From assembly GCA_037440065.1 (NCBI GenBank), contig JBBIUV010000015.1, positions 496,001 to 560,000 of the forward strand: a stretch of DNA of 64,000 nt, in the 5' to 3' direction. Source of the stretch: UBA1563 sp037440065 (GTDB lineage: Bacteria; Bacteroidota; Ignavibacteria; Ignavibacteriales; Ignavibacteriaceae). Shown piece by piece: positions 7,647-18,600 of this stretch. Both the position numbers and the translations under genes were made by a program. Under the pieces are notes generated by a model. The model did no database searches. It was not told the DNA's origin and saw only the letters and a program-made list of their open reading frames with translations. The first letter of the stretch is position 1, and every line of letters starts with the position of its first letter.

Positions 7647-9497
7647 ATGGTTATAAGTAGCACAATAAATAACGAATCTCCGCCAATCCCGGAAAATTTT
7701 CTTGAAGCCGCAATGGGAAAATTCAGGCATATAGCCAGAGAATTTTTTCAGTTTGAGGCTAAATCTTCTATTGAGTATTTAACAAGCATCAAGGAAAGTG
7801 TAAAGTTTTTCAATTTAGATGTTCCTCCGCAGCTTAACGAGGTTTTTGTTAGATACGAAGAAGCACCTCTTTTTTGGATTTATGATTCGCCGATTGTTCA
7901 ATATCTGGAAGATATTTTAAAAATCTATTTTGGTAAAAGCAACGATCTCGATCATTATAAAACAATTAAAGAATGTTATACAAAATGGATTGTAATTAAA
8001 TCTGAGAACGAGAAAAGATATTTTGCCAACTCGGCTCTAAATTACATCGACAAATCGTCATCCAAGCATAACTTTTTTTATCTGATCTTAAAAGCTGTCC
8101 TGTATACGTTTGAAAAATCGTTAGCCAACACCGCAACAGCAACAAATCTTTTTAATAAAAGTCTAGAAGTGCTGAACTCCACCAAGGTGAGTGATAATTA
8201 TAAAGAAGAACTTCAATACTTAATTAAAGTTTTTACGGGATTTGCTTTTCTAAAGCAGAAAGAAATTGCTACAGCCGGTGATCATTTCAGAAGCGCTTTA
8301 ACTACTAAACCTCATGGGATAACTGCAAAATTTTATCTTGCCCTTACTGAAGTCCAGCTTGCGCAAAATGAAACGGCTATTCATATTCTTAAGGAACTTT
8401 GTGAGTATGATTTCAGACGAATCGAGTATTCTGTCAGTAAAATCAATCCAGTGATGTTCCGGTATTTTGTGAATAACTCAGTTGTTTATAATTTGTTTTA
8501 CCAGAGAGAGTTTGCCGTAATAGTTGATGAAATTGGTAGTGATTTGCAGACCGTTTTTACTCCCGATCCTTCTCTTATTTTGAAGTTAAAATCAAATCTT
8601 TCAAAACTTAAAGAATTGGAGATGAGTGATTATTATTCGGATGAAACGAAGAGAATCTTAACATTCCTTGAGAAACTCATTGATCATTATTTTGAGAGTA
8701 AGAACATTTTAGTGATAGGTTCATACCGGTTTTTGCAGGACAAGTTTGACGAATCAGCCAAAGCAATATATGAAGCAATAAAACTGAAATATGCATCCGA
8801 AATAAGAACTAAATTGAAACAATTTGACGATCAGGTGGAAGAAAAAAGATATGCAATTACCCTGCTTACGAATGATTTTGAATCTTTAAAGATGAAGCAA
8901 AAAGAAAAGCTGACTTCCACATTAAAAGAGATTGAAAAAAAAATAGAAGAATACATTTTGCTCATCGAGTCGAAAATCAACGCAATTCCATTGGAAACAA
9001 AACATGATCCGGTCTATTCGTTTAGAAATATGATGACCTATAATATTATCATTTCGTCACTACTCTTTTTTATCGGTGGATGTTCGGGATACTCAACTCA
9101 ATATTTTAGAGGAGGGATGGAGTTCAAAGAAGTTTTTGGACAATTAATGTTGGCGGGAATTAAATGGGGATTAGGCACATTTCTCGTCGGATTTTTATTG
9201 GCGCTGATCGTAGCAGTTTCAACATTCATTAGCCGTTCTTCGTACAAACAAAAATTACTTCAGAAAATCAACTGGTTGAAAAATCAAAAAGAACTTGAAA
9301 TAAGCGAGGCAAAAAAAGAATTTGAAGCAAAAGACAAACTCTTAAAAGAGAACTTTGATGAAAGAATTGAAGATCTGAAAAAATCAATTGAAGATTTATT
9401 AAAAGATAGAAGCATCATAGAAAATGAAACCAAGGCTCAGATGGATGAAGCCTTAAAAAAAGAATCCGCTCCACTCGTTGCAATGATTTCCGCATAA
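7647..9497 (+). CDS. Unknown TPR-like, coiled-coil membrane protein at the head of the flagellar locus
   Basis: 616 residues, family not recognised. Residues 1-370 are alpha-helical and contain at least one TPR-like pair around 185-240 (FLKQKEIATAGDHFRSAL ... AKFYLALTEVQLAQNETAI). A coiled coil follows (about 380-450, rich in Lys/Glu), then two membrane helices (about 464-485, IIISSLLFFIGG, and about 505-530, WGLGTFLVGFLLALIVAVS), then a second coiled coil (about 535-600). It has no signal peptide, so the N-terminal helical domain and the C-terminal coiled coil should both be cytoplasmic. A sigma-28-like promoter lies upstream and the giant glycan enzyme downstream. A membrane anchor or scaffold for filament glycosylation or export is a guess from context. 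Start: ATG at 7647, with no clear Shine-Dalgarno sequence. Confidence 0.75.
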   Translation: MVISSTINNESPPIPENFLEAAMGKFRHIAREFFQFEAKSSIEYLTSIKESVKFFNLDVPPQLNEVFVRYEEAPLFWIYDSPIVQYLEDILKIYFGKSNDLDHYKTIKECYTKWIVIKSENEKRYFANSALNYIDKSSSKHNFFYLILKAVLYTFEKSLANTATATNLFNKSLEVLNSTKVSDNYKEELQYLIKVFTGFAFLKQKEIATAGDHFRSALTTKPHGITAKFYLALTEVQLAQNETAIHILKELCEYDFRRIEYSVSKINPVMFRYFVNNSVVYNLFYQREFAVIVDEIGSDLQTVFTPDPSLILKLKSNLSKLKELEMSDYYSDETKRILTFLEKLIDHYFESKNILVIGSYRFLQDKFDESAKAIYEAIKLKYASEIRTKLKQFDDQVEEKRYAITLLTNDFESLKMKQKEKLTSTLKEIEKKIEEYILLIESKINAIPLETKHDPVYSFRNMMTYNIIISSLLFFIGGCSGYSTQYFRGGMEFKEVFGQLMLAGIKWGLGTFLVGFLLALIVAVSTFISRSSYKQKLLQKINWLKNQKELEISEAKKEFEAKDKLLKENFDERIEDLKKSIEDLLKDRSIIENETKAQMDEALKKESAPLVAMISA

Positions 9498-9510
9498 ACT
9501 CATCAGTATA

Positions 9511-9526
9511 TGGCTAAAATTAGCCA
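9511..9526. repeat. Perfect 7-bp inverted repeat in the gap before the giant glycan gene
   Basis: TGGCTAA and TTAGCCA flank an AA spacer in the 155-bp gap. No T tract follows, so it is a poor terminator and a better operator candidate. The rest of the gap includes a TATAAT-like hexamer near 9592 but no sigma-28 or sigma-54 match. Confidence 0.35.
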
Positions 9527-9655
9527 TCATGCGACAATAAGCCAATAATTTAGCTGAATCCCCATTTAATTAACGAAATTCTTCTGGTATAATAATGGAT
9601 ATTATTCTTGGAATAATTATGAAATCGTTTTCAATAACATTCCAGAGAATTAGTG

Positions 9656-12600
9656 ATGATTAATAGTTCCATTGCATCAATTGATCGACTTATCGAATTA
9701 GGTGAGTTTGAAAAGGCAGAATCAGAATGTGTCGGCTTATTAGATAAAGATGAAAAGAATGCTCAGGCATTCTGCAAGTTGGGAGAAATTTATTTATCTC
9801 AAGAGAAAGAAGTTGAAGCTCAAATCTTCTTTGAAAAAGCATTAAAGCTAGACGACAATAATTATTGTAGCATAATTAACCTTGCGGTTTTGTATAAAAA
9901 TATCCTTGGAAAACAAAAAGTAGAGCAGTTTCTGTGGGAGATCATTAACACATCTTACAAAAATATTGAAGTAATGATAAGCCTGGCTTTAGAAAGCGAA
10001 AAGATGCAGAAATATGACATAACTGAAATCATCTGCAATTTGATAAATACAAAAATCCCTAACAACATAGCTGTAAATGAAATTTTAATAAGAGTTAAAA
10101 ATTATTATAGTCTTTTTTATGTTGTCCATCCCCAGGTAATAAGTGAATCAGAGTTAGGTAAACATTTAAGTGAGTTGGTAGATTCCTATAAACCGAAAGT
10201 AGTATTAGATATTGGCGCTGCAACGGGTTTAGGTTCAACAAAGTTATTAGCCGAAAGTGTATTAAAATTAAATTCTGATAGTAAGATTTACGCCGTTGAA
10301 GCTCAAAAAGATACATTCAACATTCTAAAAAATAGTATTTCTAAATATTCATTTGTCGAACCGGTTTGGGGAACATTTATAAATAAAAGAACAGTTCCAA
10401 ATTGGGAAATAGTGAGTTCAGATATTAAAACTTACGGTCTTTTATTATTAGAAAGCTATTCTGAAAATGAAATTAAAAATTGGTACGAGAATAGTGTTTC
10501 AATTATAAATGGGTTATCTCAAAATCAAAAAGCTGCAAAAGAGATAATAAATGAAGAAATTTTCGACTTGGTGTTTTTTGATTCCGGTGAATTTTTCGCC
10601 AAAGAAGAGATGAAAGAATTTGTGAATAAGTCTAATATAATTGTGCTTGATGATATTAACACGTATAAAAATTCTTTTAACCATCAGTATTTATCAAACA
10701 ACCCTGAGTGGGTTCTGATAAAATGTGATACAAATGAAAGAAACGGTTGGAGTGCGTTTAAGAGAAAAGAATTTTTAGTAAGAGAAAATATTATTAAAAG
10801 TGAAACAATTAAATCTGTTTATGTAAGTCAAGAAGTAGAAGTTTTTTATGATGAAAACGCCTCCGGTTTTTTGGAAAAGAATAATGATAAAAAATATTTG
10901 ACTGATAAGGGGATTGTTCAAGTTGATAAAAGTCGTTGGTTTACCGCACAAAAATATGAAAGAAAAACATGGATGGAACGGAGTTTAGGAGATAGCGACG
11001 ACAGAAATTTTGAACACAGAACAAGATTCAATAATTACGATTCGCTTAGGAATGGAAAATTTGAAGAAGTAATTGAGCTAGGATGTGGACCATTTACAAA
11101 CTTAAGACTTGTTTTACCGCTAATCCAATCAATAAAAAGCGTTACACTTCTTGATCCTTTAATTACAGATTATTTGAGGCATCCAAATTGTACATACAAA
11201 AATGGGACACTCGCAGGATATAATGTGCAAACCATTAGTTCAACGATTGAAGAATTCATCCCCGACGAAAAATATGATTTAGTGGTGATGAACAATGTTT
11301 TGGAACATTGCTATAATATCCCCAAAATATTTGAGGTTCTGACTTCTATGCTTAATGAAGGAGGAGTTTTTATTTTTGCGGATGTGGCATTCGATACCGA
11401 AACAGTTAATCAACTTGTTGAAAAGCAGTACGATGCAGGTCATCCTATTCGTCTAAACGAGAATTTTCTTAAAGAATTTTTAAGTAAGCATTTTGATGTG
11501 ATCTATGAGAAGGAATTTCTCGGGCTCTATGACCAACCGTACAGAAAGGATTTTTACTTTATCGGGAAACACAAAAGTATTACAAATTCACAAACTCAGT
11601 TATCATCTATCCATAAATCACCCAATTCTCCGGTTATTCACTTTGTTTATTCCGGTGACCCGAAAAATGATGCAGCAATTTCAGCTCCTCAAACCATTAC
11701 AAATAAATTATATCGGTTTTTTGAAAAACATTTACCCGTTACATACTACAACCTTGATGATGTTAACACAGTTATTAATGTTGGAGTAAATGATATTGTT
11801 ATCGGACATCCTCACCCACAAAACAATACAGCGATTAGAAGACTCTTTTCCCAACATGCAGCAGCCAAATTTCTTTTGTGGCCCTTCCATTCAGCATTAC
11901 CGGAAATAAATCATTACGTACTCGATCTAGCTGAATATGCGAATAATCTTTTTATGATAAGTGGTCCTTATTGGACTGATAATGTTGATAAGACTGAATT
12001 TGCCCAATGGGAAAACAAGATTGTGAGACTCGACAACGCCGTAGATGCAAATATTTTTAGACTTAGCAAAAAAACTTTTAATGGCAAAGGGAATAGAGGT
12101 TTATTTGTACTCGGTCGCAGTGGTAAAGAGAAAGGCACCACCAGGTTATTTGAATTATTAGCAAGGACAAATTACAGAATTTTAATAGCTGGAGAGTATT
12201 CTGCAGATGATCTCGCAATTATTAGAAATAGGAATAACATCACTCTGCTGGGATCAATTTCATGGCTTGATACATCAACTGTAAACAAAATTGTTTCAGA
12301 GTGTGATTTCTTTATTAATATGTCGTTCAGTGATGCGTCTCCGACAACTCTTTTGGAAGCCATGGCAGTGGGACTAATTCCTATTACTACACCACAGTGT
12401 GGTTATTATTATCAGTCCTTAATAATGTTGTCGGATGATGATGTGGTTAATCACAATATTATAAAGCATGCCCAATCGATGAGCGAAGAATATTTGAAGG
12501 AATTGCAGAACAACAATAGGAACATAATTGAGCAGAGACATAACTGGAATAACATTACACAGCAAATATGGGAAAAAATGTTGCCATTCTTAAAAAAATC

Positions 12601-15600
12601 CACCAGACAAATAAATACAAAAAAGGTGAAAATTGCCGGAGATGACGAAAGGTATTTAGACCTTACTAAAATTGATGATCATTCAAGTTTTGCAGAAAAC
12701 ATTAAAAAAATATTTGAAGAAAAACTTCCTAAAAAAATTATTGAGACCGGAACCTACCATGGAACCGGTACAACAACAATAATTGCGCAAACATTGAAAT
12801 GTTTAAACATTGAAGGGCCTAAATTTTATTCGATTGAGGTTAATCCGGAAAATCACAAAAAAGCAAAAAGTAATCTCGCCGAATCGGGTTTGTTGAAATA
12901 TGTATCTCTTCTCAACGGAGTATCTGTGCCTCGTTCCATTCTACCTGATCAAACAGAAATAATCAAAACAACAGTTAATTCAATTGAGTACGATGACATT
13001 TTTGTTGATCACAAGGAAAACGAAAGGGTCCAACTATATTTTAACGAAACTAATTTCCCGGAAGTTCCTGAGGATTTACTTGGAAAGACATTAAAAGAAT
13101 TTGATTATAGACCGGATTTTGTACTACTTGATAGTGCCGGACATATGGGCTTTATAGAATTTCAATATCTCCTAAGTCAAATTAAAGGGAACTGTATAAT
13201 CGCCCTCGATGATATTTATCATATCAAACATCATAAAAGTTTTAGGTTTATGCAGACAGACCCGAGATTCAATATCTTAGTTTCTTCAAAAGAAAAATTC
13301 GGATTTTGTGTTGCAGAATTTACTTACGATTCAAGACTAGTAGAACATGGTAACTTAACTAAAGTTGATGACAAAGAAATAATCAACTGTCTTTTATGCA
13401 GTTCTGATAAAAGCACAATTGTTCATCCACCTGATATAGTTAAATGTGATGACTGCGGATTTATTTACCTCAAGATACGTCCCACGCAGAAATGGATGGA
13501 AAATTATTATAAAGAAGTATATGCAGTGAATGATCCATCCGCTGCGGTTACCGTTGCTGTTCCTTCGGATGTAAGTTTATTGGATATAAATAACGAATTT
13601 ATCGCTGCACAACGAAGAAGTTTATTTGAAGAAGCTATTGAACATTATGGAAAAACCATCCAAGGGGGTACACTCATTGACATAGGTTGCGGATGGGGCG
13701 CACTTTTGTATAATGCCCGCAAATATGGTATGAACGTTATTGGATTCGAGTTTACAAACCATAATGTACAATTCGCCAGGCAAGTACTTAATCTTGATGT
13801 GAGACAGCAACAATTTGCTGACTCTGATATTCCTGAAAATAGTGTGGATATTGTAACCATGTCTCATGTGCTTGAGCATGTTCCTGATCCTCTTAAAGTG
13901 GTAGAAAAAATAAACCGAGTCTTAAAACCGGGAGGAATATTTTATTGCGTTGTCCCAAATTTTTACAGTTTATGTTCTGCCTATCTCGGTGAAAAATGGG
14001 AATGGCTTGATAGGAATTGGCATTACTCACAATTCTCTGTGGATTCAATACAGAAACTTTTTCTGAAGGTCGGTTTGAATGTTGAACAAATTTCAACAAC
14101 GACTGGTGACTACGGCAATAGCATCCCAACACAACTACTTAGAAAGAAATTTCCTGATAAATCTAATCATGAGTTACAAGTGATTCTGGAAGGAATGAAT
14201 AAACAAAACTATGGCGAAGAAATAAGAATAATTGGGAAAAAAATCGGGAATGAGGTACCTCCGAAGCAGAATCAGAATGACAAAAATATTTTGTGGATTC
14301 GAACAGATGCAATAGGTGATAATATTTTAGCATCCTCAATGTTAAAACCGTTAAAAACAACTTATCGCGACTACAAAATTACCGTTGTATGTCAGAATGT
14401 TGTGCGTGAACTTTATGAAACCTCCCCCTATGTAGACAAAATAATTTCGCTCGATACGAAAAAAATCATTTTCGATAAAAAATATAGAACCGAAATTTTA
14501 TCAGAATTGCAAGCACTTAATGCCGAGTATGCATTCAATTCAATTTACTCACGCGATTTATTGTCGGACTATTTAACCATCAACAGTTTTGCAAAAAATA
14601 AAATCGCTCATTTGGGTGATCTCTCAAATATTTTAAAAGAACAAAAGGAGGAGAATAATAAACACTATACAAAACTTATTGAAACAAATCCTTCATCCTT
14701 TACCGAACTTGAAAGACATTCTGATTTTCTTACCGGCATTAATGTTGGCAGTTATAAACTTGAAGCCACATTATGGTTGAATGAGGAAGATACCAGTTAT
14801 GCTGAGAATGTTTTTTCAATGTCACATTTAAAAAGCGAAAAAACATTGGTTCTTTTTGCAGGCGCACAACACGAGGTTAGAATCTTTAATGATTATGGCA
14901 AAGCAGTAAATGAATTCTGTGCGCAAAATGGATTTGACGTAATCGTTCTTGGGTCTAACAAGGATGAACAGGTCAATAAACTAAATATTAAAGATTTAAC
15001 AGGTAGGGTAGTTGATCTTACTGGTAAAACAACTTTAAGACAAAGTGCCGCAATAATGAAAAAATGTTCCTTAGCCGTCGGCGCCGAGACGGGACTGGCT
15101 CACATAGCATGCGCCATTGGTATCCCCAATTTAATACTTCTTGGTGGTGGTCATTTTGGCCGATTTATGCCTTATTCTAGATTCACATCGGTTGTAAGTC
15201 TGCCTCTTGAATGCTTTGGTTGTAATTGGCAGTGCAAATATGGAACAACGACATGTATTAAGGATATTGATCACAAAGTAATTTCCAAGGCGCTAGAAAG
15301 TATGCTTAAGGATAAACATGAGAAGACTATGGTTTATCTGCAATCAGATTATAAGTATGACTTTGTTAAGAACTTACCGAAAATGGCTGGAATTGAACAT
15401 CTTTTAAAAGGTGATTATGAAACAAAAATAGTTGAACCAACTTCAACTGAAGTTTCACTCAACTTTCTTGAAGCTTTAACCACAATCAAAGATCAAAAAA
15501 TTTACAGTACAATTTGTGAACTGAATGAGTTATTTATTAAGAACGGAAAAGAGGTAAAAGCCTATGCTCCAGTTGAACAAAAATTACTTACTCAAAGGAC

Positions 15601-18600
15601 AAAATTACGTTCCCTTCTAAATTCAATTCATGAATCGTTTCATGGAGACCCATTTTACAATTACTTGATGGGTCTTTTATACGAGAGTGATGGCAAAACG
15701 GAAGCAAGTTATGAGCATTACTTTACTACTGTAAGAACGACTGAAAATTTACGAGCTTTATATAGATTGGCACATATTGCAGAGAATAACATCCATGCTC
15801 CATACGTTGTTTATCTTTTTCAGGAGTTACAAAGGCGCGGGGTTGAAGCAAATAAAATGTTAAAAAAAGCTAATTACTGGATCGACCTTTTGTCTATTAA
15901 AAGTATTAACAAACTTTCTCCAATATCTGAAAATTTGATGGAACCGGTACTCACTCAAACTGGAACTAAAACAGATGAAGATTCTCCGTTGGTCTCAATT
16001 GTACTTCCTTCCAAGAATAGAGCCGACGGACTCATAGCTTTCTTGAACTCCCTTGAGGCAGCGTCTTACGGTATCAACTACGAAGTGCTTCTTTATGCGG
16101 GTGATGAAATTGACGAGAAGTATGAGAAATTAATAGCTCAATACAAGATAAAAAAAGTATTTCTCGATAAGGAGATTTTTAAATCAGGGCAGTCCTTCTC
16201 CTGGTCCAACCTTATGAACCATGGTTTCAGTCACTCGGATGGAGAGTGGGTCATGTATGCTTCAGATGATATCGTGCTTCATCCTTTTGCGATTAATTTT
16301 GCTCTTCAATATGCCAAATCTAAAATGGTTGGTGGAATTTCATTTATGCACCGTAATACCGTTCAAGATTATGATGGATTTTTTAAGGAGTATGGATATG
16401 ATGTCTATGGCGAACGTTCATTTATAAATTTTGGTTTAATAAAAAAAGAAACTTTTCAACTAGTGAAAGGTTTTGATGAAGAGTTAAAATTTTATGCTGC
16501 TGATACAGACATCTGTTGGCGGATTATTGAAAAAGGATATAAAATAATTCCCTCGTACTACTCGCTTGTTGAACATATAAATATTGAAGATGCAACAAAA
16601 ATTGCTAACTCCGGTAAAACTTATCGAACCGATACATTTGCCTTCTACAAAAAATGGTTTCGAGATATTTCCAGATTTGGAGATAAAACAATCATAAGAG
16701 AAAGATTCACTATCCCAGACATCAAAAAAATAAAAAAGTACATTTACGAAACTTCAATAAAAAATAATATTTCGGTTACAAACATTCTTTCCATCGATAA
16801 TGAGTATGAACAATTTATAGTATCTCATCAAGAGCAAGAAGAAAAACAAATTAAAGTATCTGCAATAGTTTCAACTTATAATTCTGAAAAGTTTATTAAA
16901 GGTTGTCTTGAAGATTTGGTTGCTCAATCATTATATAAAGCCGGTGAACTTGAAATTGTGGTAATAGATTCCGGTTCTAATGAGTGTGAAGGGAAGATAA
17001 TTGAGGCATTTCAAAAAGAATACAAAAATATTTATTATGCCCGGACAGAAAAGGAGACGATCTACTCTGCATGGAACCGCGGAATTAGATTGGCAAAAGG
17101 GAAATACATAACAAATGCAAATACTGATGATCGACACACCGAGTTGGCATTCGAAAAAATGGCAGCGGTTCTGGATGCAGATGAAAGTATTGGAGTTTTA
17201 TATGCCGACATTTATAAAACTGTGATTCCAAATGATTCGTTAACCTCTTCTTCCGAAAAATCGATTATTAAGTGGTTGGATTTTGATTCGGACTTACTTC
17301 TTTTCGGGTGTTACATTGGTCCGCAGCCAATGTGGAGGAAATCGATTCATGATAATTATGGATTATTTAATGAGTCTCTCAATGTGGTGGGAGATTATGA
17401 ATTTTGGTTGAGACTCAGTAAGGAAGTTAAGTTTTATCATCTTAAAGAGGTATTAGGACTTTATCTCTATTCTGAAAATAGTGCTGAACATAGAGATAAA
17501 ACAACAACCAAATCTGAAGATGAGAAAATCCGCGAATATTATTTTGCTAAGAACATTGCAACTCAAAATGATCTAAAGAGAATTGCGGCTAAGATAGAAA
17601 TCATAGGCAAAGTAGAGGAATTTAAAGAGTATTATACAAAAGCAAGAGGACTAATTATATTACGTCAAAACGGACTTGAACTGGAAGAGAAAATTAATGA
17701 AGTAATCGATAAAAGTAATTCGCTCACTGTGGAAGAAAGCATTAAAGTCTTTAAACAATTAATTGAAATTCTGGAAAATTCCGAAATCCTTTTGGATAGA
17801 GATAAATATTTATCTGTCTTGAATAGTATGCTTGGTAATTCTTTCTTAAAAATTAATTTATTTGGTGAAAGTAAAACCGTCTATGAAAATGCGTTATTAT
17901 TAAATCCTAATTCATCGGAAGCGTGTTATGGTTTGGGAGAACATTTCCTCCTTGAAGATAATTTGGAAGCGGCTAAAACCATGCTTGAATGGGCAGTAAA
18001 AAATGATCCAAATAATCAATCTGCTCGAACATCTTTGGAAAAAGTTAATCAAGAACTTGGCTTTCCTGCTGACAATAATTCACATAACAAACAAAAAAGT
18101 GTTGATATACAAATTGAAGAATTATTTGCAGAGACGTATTCGCTGTATCAAAAGAAATTATTTAATGACTCACTTACCGTATTAATTGAATTGGAAAAAT
18201 TCATTGATGCTTGTCCGGACGAAATTAAACCAGAGACAGCGGCTTCAGTTTTCAATTTATCCGGATTTAATTATTTGGCGTTGGGTGAAAATGATTTGGC
18301 GCGGCAATCGTTTGAAAAATCTTTAAATATTTTACCCGACTCTTCAACCGCTTGCGTTGGACTTGGCGAGATATTCTACCTCGAAGGGAAAGATAAAGAA
18401 GCCAAAACTATGTACGAATGGGCTGTAAAGAATAATCCCGCAAACGAGATGGCGGTAAAAGGACTAAATAAAATTAATGAGGTGCTAGGAATGGAACGAA
18501 ATGACAATTCATTGAATGCTTCTCCGAACATTGATGAACAAGTTGAAACTTTGTTTTCAGAAACGTATTCACTATACGAGAAGAAAATGTATAAGGAAGC

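Noticed and set aside
9498..9652. Sigma-54 promoter before the giant glycan gene
   Set aside because: No GG-N10-GC pair with flanking TGGCAC/TTGC similarity was found here, nor upstream of flagellin, despite the nearby sigma-54 activator.
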